Assembly (NCBI GenBank): GCA_000433475.1
Contig: HF993102.1
Span: 1 to 64,000, forward strand
DNA length: 64,000 nucleotides
Direction of reading: 5' to 3'
From: Mycoplasma sp. CAG:956
GTDB taxonomy: Bacteria; Bacillota_I; Bacilli_A; RF39; UBA660
Each line of letters starts with the position of its first letter. The first letter of the stretch is position 1. Below are positions 43,457 through 53,308 of the stretch, piece after piece. Under the pieces are notes generated by a model, which saw only the letters and a program-made list of their open reading frames with translations, ran no database searches and was not told where the DNA came from. The position numbers were made by a program, and so were the translations under genes.

Positions 43457-44833
43457 ATGAATAAAAAAATATTTCGCGAATATGATATTCGTGGTATCTA
43501 TCCAGTTGAAATAGATGAAAAAACAGCATATATCATTGGCAAGAGTTACGGTTCTATCTTACAAACAAAGTATAATAAGCATATTTGTACGGTGGGTTAT
43601 GATAATCGTTTGTCTTCGCCTAGCCTTCATAAATCTATGGTTCAAGGGCTTATTGATACTGGACTTGATATCATTGATTTGGGACTTGTAACAACACCGA
43701 TGTTATATTATGCCTCAATTAAGTGTAATACTTTAGGTATTATGATAACGGCTTCCCATAATCCTAAGGATGATAATGGCTTTAAATTTAGCTTTGATAA
43801 ATTAGGAAATGCTCGTGGTAAGCAAATATATGATTTTAGAGATTTTACTTTGAAAGATGATTTTTTAAGTGGAAATGGTAATATTTATCACTTAGATATC
43901 TTGCCTTACTATAAGAGCCTATTTAAAGATAATATTTTTATGGGAGATAAAAAATTAAAAATAGTACTAGATCCAGGTAATGGCACTACTGCTAATTTTG
44001 CTTATGATATTTATAATCAATTCAGTAATTTAGATATAACCATGATTAACGGTAAAAGTGATGGTACATTTCCTAATCATCACCCCGATCCTGCAGTACC
44101 CGAAAATTTAAAACAATTGCAGGCTAAAGTTTTAGAACTAGGAGCAGATGTTGGCATTGCCTTTGATGGTGATGGTGACCGTGTTGGCTTTGTTGATGAT
44201 AGTGGTAATATTGTACCTGCTGATAAATTTTTGTGTATTTTAATGCGTTATTATTTACCAAATTATCAAGATAAACGAGTTTTATATGATGTAAAATGTT
44301 CTAAAATAATTAATGATACAGCAAAAAGGCTTGGTATTGAAGATATTATGTTCCGTACAGGGGCATCATATACAAGAAGTGAAGTTGTAAGAAAGCATAT
44401 TCCATTTGGTGGTGAATACTCAGGACATATAATTTTTAATGACCGTTTTAAAGGTTTTGATTCAGGAATTTATGCTGGGCTTCGTATGTTGGAAGTATTG
44501 TCAAATAGTAATATAGCTTTATCTCATCAACTTGATGACATTACTAAATATTATAATACACCAGAAATTAAGATACCAACACCCGATGAAATTAAATTTC
44601 AAGTAATTGATAAGGTTATAGAATATGCTAAGAATAAAAATTATAACTGTCTTACTATTGATGGACTAAGAGTCAATAATGATGAATCTTGGGCATTAGT
44701 ACGTGCTAGTAATACTGGACCTAATATCACTTTAAGATTTGAAGCTACAACTGAGGATGAATTAAATAATTTAAAAGATGAATTTACTAAATTAGTAGAA
44801 AAATATAAAAAGGACTTAAGTACAAACATTTAA
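43457..44833 (+). CDS. Phosphomannomutase/phosphoglucomutase
   Basis: Alpha-D-phosphohexomutase that interconverts mannose- or glucose-6-phosphate with the 1-phosphate for sugar nucleotide synthesis. Motifs in order: active-site Ser loop GIMITASHNPKDDNG (near 95-109), metal loop AFDGDGDRVGF, sugar-binding GGEYSGH, and phosphate-binding RASNTGPNITLRFE. At 458 aa it matches the ManB/AlgC type. It has its own promoter. The ribosome site (TGTGAT) is weak. Confidence 0.93.
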   Translation: MNKKIFREYDIRGIYPVEIDEKTAYIIGKSYGSILQTKYNKHICTVGYDNRLSSPSLHKSMVQGLIDTGLDIIDLGLVTTPMLYYASIKCNTLGIMITASHNPKDDNGFKFSFDKLGNARGKQIYDFRDFTLKDDFLSGNGNIYHLDILPYYKSLFKDNIFMGDKKLKIVLDPGNGTTANFAYDIYNQFSNLDITMINGKSDGTFPNHHPDPAVPENLKQLQAKVLELGADVGIAFDGDGDRVGFVDDSGNIVPADKFLCILMRYYLPNYQDKRVLYDVKCSKIINDTAKRLGIEDIMFRTGASYTRSEVVRKHIPFGGEYSGHIIFNDRFKGFDSGIYAGLRMLEVLSNSNIALSHQLDDITKYYNTPEIKIPTPDEIKFQVIDKVIEYAKNKNYNCLTIDGLRVNNDESWALVRASNTGPNITLRFEATTEDELNNLKDEFTKLVEKYKKDLSTNI

Positions 44834-44843
44834 GTCCTTTTTT
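44809..44843 (+). terminator. Terminator of the phosphohexomutase gene
   Basis: Stem AAGGACTTAA / TTAAGTCCTT with a 10-nt loop and T run, overlapping the stop codon. A-rich on the other side, so it may also act for priA. Confidence 0.88.
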
Positions 44844-44895
44844 AATATTTTTGATTTTAATAAATTTTACTTAAAATAGTTAGCAAGTTTTTTTA

Positions 44896-47073
44896 TTATA
44901 TTTTTAAAGGATTAATATCAATATCCAAGTTAATATTTCTATTATTAGCGTACATTTCATCTAAATATTTTAAAACAGAGAAAAGATTTTTATCATAGGT
45001 ATATTTAATTATCACTTGATAACGATATAGATTACTAATTTTACCAATACTAGCCATATTAGGTCCATAAACCTTTGTATTTTTATTGACATTTTTATTA
45101 ATATAATTAAAGACATTATTACTTTCTTTAATGACTGAATTAACATCTCGACCGGTAATTAAAATATTTATTAAGAAACAATAAGGTGGGTATAGAGTAT
45201 TTTTACGAAAATTCATCTCGTATTTATAAAATCCTTTATAGTCATTATTTTTAACAAAATTAATATAGGGATTATCAGGATTATAGGTTTGAATGACTAC
45301 TTCCCCATTACTAGTTTTTCTGCCAGCTCTGCCTGATACTTGACTTAAAAGTTCATAAGTAACTTCCCCACTTCGAAAATCAGGGATATTAAGGCTCGTA
45401 TCAGCATTAATAATACCAACTAGAGTCACCTTAGGGAAATCAAGACCTTTACTAATCATTTGGGTACCGACCATAATATCATAGTTTCCATTTGCAAAAT
45501 CATTAATTAGGTTAGCATAAGAACCTTTTTTGGCTGTTGTATCAACATCCATCCTAGTGATTCTAATGCTTGGAAACATTTTTTTTAGTTCTAATTCGAG
45601 CTTTTCAGTTCCAAGTCCCATAAAATTTAGAGAGTAGCCACCACAGCTTGGACAAGTATCACTTTTTATTTTAGTATAACCACAATAATGACAACGCAAG
45701 CTATTACTACTTTTATGATAGGTTAAAGTTATATCACAATGAGGACACTTATAAACAAACCCACAAGCCGAACATGTAACTGTTGTTGAATAACCTCTGC
45801 GGTTTAAAAGAAGCATTGTTTGTTCACCATTATTAAGTCTTTCCAGGATTTTTGCCTCTAATAGACTACTAATAATAGGATGACGATTTTTAATTTCTTC
45901 TTTCATGTCAACTAAAGAAATTTTAGGTAAGACGGATAAACCTATTCTTTTGGTAAGCTTAAGTAATTTATAAGTACCATTTACAGCTTGAGTCATATCT
46001 TCTAATTTTGGGGTTGCACTACCTAAAATGACAGGACAGTTATTATATTTGCCACGCCATTTGGCTATATCAATCGCATTATACTTAGGAGTATTTTCTT
46101 GCTTATAAGTGCTACTATGTTCTTCATCTAAGATAATCAAGCCAATATTTTTTAACGGTGTAAATATGGCACTTCTTGTTCCAACAACGATACTTACCTT
46201 ACCACTATAAATTTTTTGATATTCATCATATTTTTCACCGTTTGAAAGCCCACTATGAAATATAGCTACTTTAGAACCAAATCTTTTATAAATACGTTCT
46301 ATCATCTGAGTTGTTAAAGATATTTCTGGTACTAAAAGAAGTGATGATTTGCCTTTAAGACTTGCTTTTTCAATTAAATTCATATAAACTTCTGTCTTAC
46401 CAGAACCAGTTATGCCATATAAAAGATAGACTAAAAATTGATCCATATCAACACTTGTTACGGCTTTTTCTTGTTCTAAAGACATCTTGGGTTTAATTTC
46501 TAATTTAGTATTATCATAATTAAGACGATAAACTTGCTTTTTTACTTCTTTAACTAAATTTTTATTTACTAAAGTTTTAATAGTACCACTATTTTCTTTA
46601 TTCTTTTCTATAGAACTACCATTTAAAAGGCTAGTTAATATTGCTATTTGTTTAGGATATTTAATATTTTTTAGATAATTTTCGATTTCTAAAGGACTTT
46701 TATTTAATTCTATATAAATCTTATATTTGCTATAATTATGATTTTTTTCTATTTTTAAACTACTGGGTAACATCGTATTAAAAGCACTTATTAAACTACA
46801 TAAAGTTATAGATTTTAGATATTTACCTAGTTGTAATAATTCATTATTTAAGATGAAATTTTCTAGAACAATACTATCTATTTCTTTTAAAGTATAAGTA
46901 CTAGCAAAATTATCATATATTTTTAAAACGAAACCATTTATTAATTTTTTATTAAAAGGCACTCTTACTTGCATACCTACTTTTATTTTATTTTCTAAAG
47001 TTTTAGGTATTAAATAAGTAAATGTTTTATCGATTGTTTTGTTATTATATTCAATTAGTATTTCTGCGTACAT
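44896..47073 (-). CDS. priA: Primosomal replication-restart helicase PriA
   Basis: Superfamily 2 DNA helicase that restarts stalled forks and loads DnaB/DnaD/DnaI. Walker A YGITGSGKTEVY, Walker B LIILDEEHSST, motif ILGSATPKLE; an inserted zinc domain has CSACG, CPHC, CHYCG and CPSCGG, eight Cys in all. The C-terminal RMDVDTTAKKGSY and SQVSGRAGRK complete the helicase core. 725 aa, slightly shorter than usual. Start ATG after AGAAAGGA. Fits with the dnaB-dnaI genes at 2.7-4.8 kb. Confidence 0.96.
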   Translation of the reverse strand: MYAEILIEYNNKTIDKTFTYLIPKTLENKIKVGMQVRVPFNKKLINGFVLKIYDNFASTYTLKEIDSIVLENFILNNELLQLGKYLKSITLCSLISAFNTMLPSSLKIEKNHNYSKYKIYIELNKSPLEIENYLKNIKYPKQIAILTSLLNGSSIEKNKENSGTIKTLVNKNLVKEVKKQVYRLNYDNTKLEIKPKMSLEQEKAVTSVDMDQFLVYLLYGITGSGKTEVYMNLIEKASLKGKSSLLLVPEISLTTQMIERIYKRFGSKVAIFHSGLSNGEKYDEYQKIYSGKVSIVVGTRSAIFTPLKNIGLIILDEEHSSTYKQENTPKYNAIDIAKWRGKYNNCPVILGSATPKLEDMTQAVNGTYKLLKLTKRIGLSVLPKISLVDMKEEIKNRHPIISSLLEAKILERLNNGEQTMLLLNRRGYSTTVTCSACGFVYKCPHCDITLTYHKSSNSLRCHYCGYTKIKSDTCPSCGGYSLNFMGLGTEKLELELKKMFPSIRITRMDVDTTAKKGSYANLINDFANGNYDIMVGTQMISKGLDFPKVTLVGIINADTSLNIPDFRSGEVTYELLSQVSGRAGRKTSNGEVVIQTYNPDNPYINFVKNNDYKGFYKYEMNFRKNTLYPPYCFLINILITGRDVNSVIKESNNVFNYINKNVNKNTKVYGPNMASIGKISNLYRYQVIIKYTYDKNLFSVLKYLDEMYANNRNINLDIDINPLKI

Positions 47074-47280
47074 GTAGTTCCTTTCTTAGTTAATACCTAT
47101 TTTTTATTTAGAAATTAAAATTATTATTAAAAAAATACTAGACTGTTTTTAATTGCTTCAACTTGGTACAATTATAACTCAAAATCCTAGTTTTTACCAT
47201 AATTACCTCAAATATTTTAAGACTATTTATTTCTCTAATTATATATATTGGTAACTTAAAACTATTTTCCTTCAAAAATT

Positions 47281-47310
47281 AAAAAAAATATGTTCAATCT
47301 AGAACACATC
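47281..47310 (-). terminator. Terminator of the AI-2E-family gene
   Basis: Stem ATGTGTTC / GAACATAT with one G-U pair and a T run on the minus strand; the stop codon lies in the loop. The remaining 170 bp up to priA are AT-rich and hold no well-supported gene. Confidence 0.75.
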
Positions 47311-48450
47311 TTTATTAAACCAATCATATTTATTTGCTAAGAATCGGTAAAGGACTTTAAATAAACTTAATATTGGTGTTGCAAGAATCATTCCCACAAT
47401 CCCAAAGAAATGTCCAAATACTAATAAGCCAATAATAATTGTTACTGGGTGTAGTTGCATAGTCTTACTCATAACAACTGGTTGTAAAACATAATTTTCA
47501 ACTAACTGCACAATGGTTGCAACAATTAAAGTTATAATACCAATAATTGGATTTTGGGAAAAACCAACGATGACGGCAGCAGCACCACCAATATATGGAC
47601 CTATGTAAGGAATTAAATCAGTAATTCCACAAAGGAGTCCAAATAAGATTGGTGATTTTAAGCCAGCAAAGGCAAAACCAATTGAATCACAGACAAAAAC
47701 CATGAAGGCCACTAGTAAAGTACCATTAACGCATTTTCTTAATTCGTTAGCAATATTATCAACCAAATTTTTAGTTTCTTCTTTGTGATTCTTAGGTATA
47801 TATTTAAGTAAATGGTCAGTTACATCATTAAAATCGAATAATAAGTAAATACCAACTACTAAAGATACACCTATTGTTCCCAAACCACTAACTAAAGAAC
47901 CAGCAATACTTACAATCGTTGAAGGCAAGTCATTAGCAATACCGCCACCTAAATTTTCCATTGTCTTAAAAATATTACTTTCAATCTCAGCTACATTAAA
48001 CATTTCACTACTATTAAATTTATCTAAAAAATTAGTAATCCATAATTTAACTTGATTAAATATATTAGGTAAGGCTGCTACTAAATCATTTAACTGATTA
48101 TAAAGAGTTGGAATTAGCATGCCAAAGAAAGCAAATAAAATAATAATAAAAGCTAAATAAACTGTTACACAAGCAATTCCTCGTTTCCAACCACGGTTTT
48201 CTAATTTTACAACAATAGGATTAAATAGCCAAGCTAACACGAAGCCAATAAAAAATGGGTTTGCTACTTTTAAAAGAGTTACGATTAAATTTAAAATCCC
48301 CCACTCTTTAATAATTAAAGTAGCTAAGAAAATGATACCAATTATCATCATTATATAAACTAGATGTAATATTTTTTTTGAAAGTCCTACGACTTCATTT
48401 ACGTCACGAACATTTATTTTACCATTTTTCTTTTCTTTATCTTTATCCAC
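47299..48450 (-). CDS. AI-2E-family transporter (YtvI/PerM-like)
   Basis: 383 aa with about seven or eight membrane helices: two near the N-terminus (30-80), then a soluble insertion (about 110-170), then the conserved C-terminal block with LFGLLCGITDLIPYIGPYIG, AAAVIVGFSQNPI and GHFFGIVGMILATPILS, typical of this family. Members include proposed autoinducer-2 exporters and Na+/H+ antiporters; the substrate here is unknown. Starts with GTG after AAAGGAGGG. Confidence 0.88.
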   Translation of the reverse strand: MDKDKEKKNGKINVRDVNEVVGLSKKILHLVYIMMIIGIIFLATLIIKEWGILNLIVTLLKVANPFFIGFVLAWLFNPIVVKLENRGWKRGIACVTVYLAFIIILFAFFGMLIPTLYNQLNDLVAALPNIFNQVKLWITNFLDKFNSSEMFNVAEIESNIFKTMENLGGGIANDLPSTIVSIAGSLVSGLGTIGVSLVVGIYLLFDFNDVTDHLLKYIPKNHKEETKNLVDNIANELRKCVNGTLLVAFMVFVCDSIGFAFAGLKSPILFGLLCGITDLIPYIGPYIGGAAAVIVGFSQNPIIGIITLIVATIVQLVENYVLQPVVMSKTMQLHPVTIIIGLLVFGHFFGIVGMILATPILSLFKVLYRFLANKYDWFNKDVF

Positions 48451-48494
48451 TGTTATCCCTCCTTTAAATATATTCTAAATATACCATAATTATT

Positions 48495-48521
48495 GAAAAA
48501 AGAACATACTTTTCGTATGTT
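48495..48521 (-). terminator. Terminator after the 43-aa gene
   Basis: Stem AACATAC / GTATGTT with a short loop and a T run on the minus strand, overlapping the stop codon. Confidence 0.75.
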
Positions 48522-48651
48522 AAAGTAAGTCTACTTCATCTAATATCTCATTAAATAAAGCTTCATATTTTAATTTAGTTATTTTTTCATAAGCCATGAT
48601 TGAAGCAATGGTTAAACCTACTCCTAAGGATATATTCCAAATTTTTTTCAT
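48520..48651 (-). CDS. 43-aa single-pass membrane microprotein
   Basis: A short gene in the gap between recD2 and the AI-2E-family gene. It starts at ATG 48649-48651 eight or so bases after AAAGGA, and ends at TAA 48520-48522. The product begins MKKIWNISLGVGLTIASIMA, a basic start and one hydrophobic helix, then YEKITKLKYEALFNEILDEV and DLL. A terminator immediately follows the stop codon. No function recognised; the acidic amphipathic tail could bind a partner at the membrane. Confidence 0.65.
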   Translation of the reverse strand: MKKIWNISLGVGLTIASIMAYEKITKLKYEALFNEILDEVDLL

Positions 48652-48712
48652 ACCAATTCCTTTCTAAAATTAGTATGAATATAAATTATTTTTTTATACT
48701 GTTATTATTATA

Positions 48713-50902
48713 TTAAATATAAGAAAGCAATTGTTCTTTTAGAGAAGTCTTTCTGTTCATACTGTAATCATTATTAACAGCCATTAAGAAAGACTGGACT
48801 TCACCAATTAAAACAAGGCTTTTCTTGGCTCTTGATACACCAGTATAAATAAGCTTGTTATATAACATTTTATAATAGTTTTTTACAACGGGCATTATAA
48901 CGTTAATAAACTCACTTCCTTGGGCTTTATGAATAGATATAGCATAAGCTAGTTTTACATTTAACATTTCGGCAGTTGTTAAAGTTACTAAGTTACCATC
49001 AAAATCAATATTGATATTTAAAGCTTTCGAGTTATCATAGATAATATCATCAATATAACCGATATCCCCATTATATATACCTTTATCAGGGTCATTTACT
49101 AGTTGTAAAACCTTATCACCTACTCGAAAAATATTTTCACCTACTCTGATTTCTTTTTTCTTTTTATTCTTAGGATTAAATAAATCACGTAAATTATTAT
49201 TTAAATTATCTATACCATTAATTCCTTTATACATAGGGGCTAAAATTTGAATATCTCTATCAGTGAGACCTTTATTAATAGATAATTCACAAACTTTTTT
49301 AATGCTTTCAACCATATTATCACTATTTACTTGTAGAAAATTGTAGTCATCTTTTTTACTTAAGAACTCTTCACCAATATTCTTATTTTTTATTTCTTTG
49401 GCTAAATAAGGAATGAAAGAATTTTCACTTTGGCGATATATTTTTTCTAAAGGACAAAAATTAAATAGGTCTGAGGCAATTAAGTCACCTAGGACAAGAC
49501 CACAACCAACTGATGGTAATTGGTCTTTATCACCAACTAAAATTAACTGAATATTATTAGTTAATCCTTTTAAAAGAGCATCAAAAAGATTAGTATCTAT
49601 CATACTTACTTCATCAATAATAATTAAGTGATGATAATTTTTATTTAGTTCATTAACTTGAAATTCATTAGTATCTTTATTCCATTTTAAATATTTATGA
49701 ATAGTAGAAGCTCCAAGTCCAGTTGCTTCACTAAGTCTTTTAGCAGCCCTGCCAGTGGGTGCTAAGAGGGCAATATAAGCATCAACATTATTAGGTCCTA
49801 AGTTATACATTTTCATATAAAGACTAGTTATAGCTTTAATAATAGTGGTTTTACCTGTACCGGGTCCGCCAGTAATAATACTAATCCGACTTTCTAAAGT
49901 TTTTTTAATCGCCGCTAATTGGTTGATATCATAAGTTACATCTAATTTTTCTTGGAGTTTTACTACTTCAGTATCAAACATGCTAATGTTTTTATTAACA
50001 ATAGGCATATTATTAATATGGTTTAAAGTCTTTGCTATATCAACTTCCATTTTATAAGTAGTATATAAGTATATTCTTTTATCTTTAATATAAATATCGT
50101 TATTATTTTGTAAGTCTAAAAGTATATTATCAAAATTTTCATCTGGTAAGATACCAAAATAACTTCTTAAACCGTCTTTTAATTCTTCATCGTAAAAATA
50201 AGTATCACCATTTTTAATTTCTAATTCTTTTATTGTTTCTAAAAGACAGTTTTTAGTTCTTAAATAAATATCAGGACTACCAAGATTCATATAAACATTA
50301 TCAAGTTTTTTAAAATCAATTATTTCTTTTAGAGCATAAGGATTAGATTTAGTAATACTAACGGCATTGGCACCAAACTTATTAATAATATTTAAAGCTT
50401 CTTGAATCGAAAAACCTAATTCTTTTAAGTTTATTAACATTTCATCAGTATTAGCGATTTTCATTAAAGAACTATAGATTTTTTCAGCTTTTTTCTGAGT
50501 CATCTTGGGAACTGTAAGCAATATTTCAGGATTTTCTTTGATTTTCTTTAAACAGTCTTCACCTAAAGTATCAACGATTAAAGTAGCAGTTGCCTCACCA
50601 CACCCCTTAACTAAATCGCTAGTTAAAAATTCTATTACCGCATCTCTTCCTTTAACTTCTACTCTTTTATAATCAGTCACATTATATTGATAACCATACT
50701 TATCTTTATAAACTAGGGTACCTTCCATTTCGTAGTTATCCCCAATTTGGAGATTAGCAAAATAACCAGTAAAATGAACATTTCTACCAACGAAGCCTTC
50801 CATTTCAGTATCGTTAGTTTCTTTTACTCTTATCTCACCTACTTTATAGTTACTATCTGACTCATAGATAATTACTCTGATTTTTCCTTTAATACTGCCC
50901 AC
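48713..50902 (-). CDS. recD2: RecD2-type DNA helicase
   Basis: Superfamily 1B 5'-3' helicase (YrrC/RecD2), acting in DNA repair without RecBC. An N-terminal OB-like and HhH region (about 1-190) precedes Walker A ITGGPGTGKTTIIKAI, motif II IIDEVSMID, motif III LVGDKDQLPSVGCG and the late YAISIHKAQGSEF and YTGVSRAKKSLVL motifs. 729 aa fits the family. GTG start at 50902 is set by AGGTGA five bases upstream. Confidence 0.95.
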   Translation of the reverse strand: MGSIKGKIRVIIYESDSNYKVGEIRVKETNDTEMEGFVGRNVHFTGYFANLQIGDNYEMEGTLVYKDKYGYQYNVTDYKRVEVKGRDAVIEFLTSDLVKGCGEATATLIVDTLGEDCLKKIKENPEILLTVPKMTQKKAEKIYSSLMKIANTDEMLINLKELGFSIQEALNIINKFGANAVSITKSNPYALKEIIDFKKLDNVYMNLGSPDIYLRTKNCLLETIKELEIKNGDTYFYDEELKDGLRSYFGILPDENFDNILLDLQNNNDIYIKDKRIYLYTTYKMEVDIAKTLNHINNMPIVNKNISMFDTEVVKLQEKLDVTYDINQLAAIKKTLESRISIITGGPGTGKTTIIKAITSLYMKMYNLGPNNVDAYIALLAPTGRAAKRLSEATGLGASTIHKYLKWNKDTNEFQVNELNKNYHHLIIIDEVSMIDTNLFDALLKGLTNNIQLILVGDKDQLPSVGCGLVLGDLIASDLFNFCPLEKIYRQSENSFIPYLAKEIKNKNIGEEFLSKKDDYNFLQVNSDNMVESIKKVCELSINKGLTDRDIQILAPMYKGINGIDNLNNNLRDLFNPKNKKKKEIRVGENIFRVGDKVLQLVNDPDKGIYNGDIGYIDDIIYDNSKALNINIDFDGNLVTLTTAEMLNVKLAYAISIHKAQGSEFINVIMPVVKNYYKMLYNKLIYTGVSRAKKSLVLIGEVQSFLMAVNNDYSMNRKTSLKEQLLSYI

Positions 50903-50954
50903 ACTATCACCTGTTTTCCTATTATAAGTTAATTAATAATTTTAGTAAATATGG

Positions 50955-50999
50955 AAAAGTTAAATCATTGAAGAATTTTCTTACTTAATTTAACTTTTA
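50955..50999 (-). terminator. Terminator of the HTH-phosphoesterase gene
   Basis: Arms AAAAGTTAAAT / ATTTAACTTTT with an inner AAGAA/TTCTT stem; short T run on the minus strand. Confidence 0.65.
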
Positions 51000-51009
51000 A
51001 TTACTTAGT

Positions 51010-51927
51010 TTACTTTGTTAAACTTCTTTTTACTTCTATTTCTTGTTTACCTAATAATGATAATTTATTATCAATAAATGTTAGATTTTCTAAATCAATA
51101 TAACTAATATAACCACTATCAAAGCCCATTTGCATATTTAAAAATGATGGAATAACTCCTTTAGTACTTGGCACATAATTAGATAAAGCTGGAATATATA
51201 TTAAAATATTATCATTTACTATTTTTACTTTATATTGATGAGAATGTCCCACTAAAACCACTTTTTTCATTGGAGTATTATTACAATCACAACTTAGAGG
51301 ATGATACATATTTATAAAGTCATTTTTGACTAGAATACGACCATTTTCTATACCAGCTATGGCAAAATCAGGACGATAATTTTCTAAGATACGAGCGAAA
51401 TTAACTCCATCTTTATTTAAACCTTTAATATCATGATTACCTAAAACGCAAATATTTAAAATACCTTCTTCAAAGGGATGATTTTCGATGAAATATTCAC
51501 ACTGACTAAGATGGGTTCTACAAATATTTTTTCTTTCACTAGTTAGACCATTTATTAAATCGCCACCATTAATAATAATATGAATACCATTTTTAATGGC
51601 ATAATCATAAACTAAGTTAAGTAAATCTAGTCTTTCTTCTTTAGTACCTAAATGTAAATCCGATATTAAAAGGGCATTTATTTCTTCTTTATTTTTCGTA
51701 AGTAAATTTATACTATCACTAACATTTTTACCATATAAATCTTTATTTGGTGTATATAAAGTACCACCATTTAATAAGTATCTTTTATTATATTCAATAC
51801 CTTTATTTTTTAAATTTAATAATATATTTCGTAAGTCAATACTACTTATTTTTAACTTTTGACATATTTCAATACTACTTTTTCCTTGTTTAATTAACTC
51901 TACTATTCTTTTTTCTAAACTACTCAT
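51010..51927 (-). CDS. HTH and calcineurin-like phosphoesterase fusion protein
   Basis: The N-terminal 50 residues (ELIKQGKSSIEICQKLKISS) resemble a helix-turn-helix domain. Residues about 85-290 form a metallophosphoesterase: ALLISDLHLGT (D-x-H), INGGDLING (G-D), VLGNHDI (GNH-D), MYHPLS and VLVGHSHQ (GH-x-H). That metal-binding set is complete. Phosphatase or nuclease activity is expected; the substrate is not known. Function as a DNA-linked phosphoesterase is inferred. It is a single gene with its own AAGGGAG ribosome site and terminator. Confidence 0.8.
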   Translation of the reverse strand: MSSLEKRIVELIKQGKSSIEICQKLKISSIDLRNILLNLKNKGIEYNKRYLLNGGTLYTPNKDLYGKNVSDSINLLTKNKEEINALLISDLHLGTKEERLDLLNLVYDYAIKNGIHIIINGGDLINGLTSERKNICRTHLSQCEYFIENHPFEEGILNICVLGNHDIKGLNKDGVNFARILENYRPDFAIAGIENGRILVKNDFINMYHPLSCDCNNTPMKKVVLVGHSHQYKVKIVNDNILIYIPALSNYVPSTKGVIPSFLNMQMGFDSGYISYIDLENLTFIDNKLSLLGKQEIEVKRSLTK

Positions 51928-52052
51928 ATATAAATTCTCCCTTATTATTATGACATAGTTTTAAGAATTATTCTATTGATAATGAGTTATTTATAAATTA
52001 TTTTACTTATTTAGTCTTACTTTTCCAACCACACCACCCTATAGGGATAAGT

Positions 52053-52080
52053 AAAAAAACTCAGGAGATAATCCCAAGTT
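52053..52080 (-). terminator. Terminator of the J-domain gene
   Basis: Nine-bp stem AACTTGGGA / TCCTGAGTT (two G-U), loop TTATC, seven T on the minus strand. Confidence 0.85.
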
Positions 52081-52082
52081 TG

Positions 52083-53195
52083 TTATTTACTTTCTTTTGT
52101 TAATTTTAATTTTGGACCTTTATTGTCTTTTGATGTTTCTTCTTTAATAAAATCATCAAAAGCATTTTTTTGTAATAATGTAGCAAAAATATCATAATCT
52201 GCTGACTCCATTAGAGATTTCATATAAAAACGGCTAGCTAGATAATTTAAATATTCATCGCTATTATCATATTTTTTGCACATAGGATTAGCCATGTATA
52301 ATAAATGACTACGATTGGCAATTCCCATTAAATTAGCCTCTACAAATCTTAAAACTTTAAATGTACTTTCAGGACCATAAGTATTGGCTTTAACGAGAGC
52401 AATATTATTTGCTAACTTTTGATATTCATCAGTAAATTTTAAAACAGGAAATGTCTCTTCGTTTAAAACTTTAGCAAAAGTATTTATTAGATAATTTGCA
52501 TAAGATACATCTAAAGCACTCATTTGTTTAATAAATTCTAATATATTTCTATAATCTTCAGTTATTAAACAATTTGTTCTGCCAATAAAACGCATATAAT
52601 TTTCAACTTTATCATAATATTCATGTAAAGCCTTACGCATCCTGATAATAATCTTATTTGAACGATTAGCCATTGGTTTGGTATAAGCACTTATTTCTTT
52701 CAATATATCTTGGATTAATTTAGCGTTTTTCATTATTTTAGCAAAGGCTTCAGCCTCTAAATCATTTAATTTACACGTACCATAACGGGAATGTGCAAAA
52801 TCACTTGCATACTGATATCTATTATATTTTTGACGTTCATACTCTCTTTGCTGATCATAATAATATTTCCAATTATAATCATTGTAATTGTTATAGTTAT
52901 TGTTATTGTTATAGTTATTATACTTATCATAATAATTATTGTAACCGTTATAGTTATTAGATTTATCATAAGTATAAGATTTACTTTGATTAGCATCCTT
53001 AGAAGTCTCACTCTTAGCTTTTTGGAAAGCCAAGTCATATGCTTCATTAATTTGTTTCATCTTAGCCTCATAAAATTCTCTTTCGGCATCTGAATGTAAA
53101 TCGGGATGGTTTTGCTTAGCAAGTTTTCGATAAGCCTCTTTTATTTCTTTTTCAGAGGCATTTACAGGAATGCCCAATATTGTATATGGATTCAT
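52083..53195 (-). CDS. J-domain protein with Asn/Tyr-rich linker
   Basis: Residues 1-65 are a J domain with the HPD motif (30-32, KQNHPDLHSD) that stimulates DnaK. There is no Gly/Phe or zinc-finger region, so it is not DnaJ itself. Residues about 82-130 are a low-complexity stretch rich in Asn and Tyr, followed by a Lys/Arg-rich helical segment and a 220-aa C-terminal domain of unknown family. It probably recruits DnaK to a specific client or place. Starts after the G-run AAGGGGG. Confidence 0.85.
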   Translation of the reverse strand: MNPYTILGIPVNASEKEIKEAYRKLAKQNHPDLHSDAEREFYEAKMKQINEAYDLAFQKAKSETSKDANQSKSYTYDKSNNYNGYNNYYDKYNNYNNNNNYNNYNDYNWKYYYDQQREYERQKYNRYQYASDFAHSRYGTCKLNDLEAEAFAKIMKNAKLIQDILKEISAYTKPMANRSNKIIIRMRKALHEYYDKVENYMRFIGRTNCLITEDYRNILEFIKQMSALDVSYANYLINTFAKVLNEETFPVLKFTDEYQKLANNIALVKANTYGPESTFKVLRFVEANLMGIANRSHLLYMANPMCKKYDNSDEYLNYLASRFYMKSLMESADYDIFATLLQKNAFDDFIKEETSKDNKGPKLKLTKESK

Positions 53196-53268
53196 ATTAA
53201 TCCCCCTTCTTGAGTTAGTATGTTATTATATTTTTTACTCCTTGTCAACCAAAAATTAATCAAAAGTA

Positions 53269-53306
53269 AAAAATTGTTACAGTTTTATACTTTCTGTAAC
53301 AATTTT
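53269..53306 (-). terminator. Terminator of the rhomboid gene
   Basis: Perfect stem AAAATTGTTACAG / CTGTAACAATTTT, 11-nt loop, T run on the minus strand. Confidence 0.9.
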
Positions 53307-53308
53307 AA

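Noticed and set aside
47138..47200. 20-codon frame upstream of priA with GAGGT before ATG
   Set aside because: Too short, no terminator or conserved feature; could be a leader peptide but cannot be supported.
52840..52970. Possible CRISPR-like repeats
   Set aside because: Repeats are short, irregular codon-level repeats within a coding frame; no spacer pattern.
52791..53093. Plus-strand frame rich in Ile/Val opposite the J-domain gene
   Set aside because: It is the antisense image of the Asn/Tyr-rich repeat, with no ribosome site.
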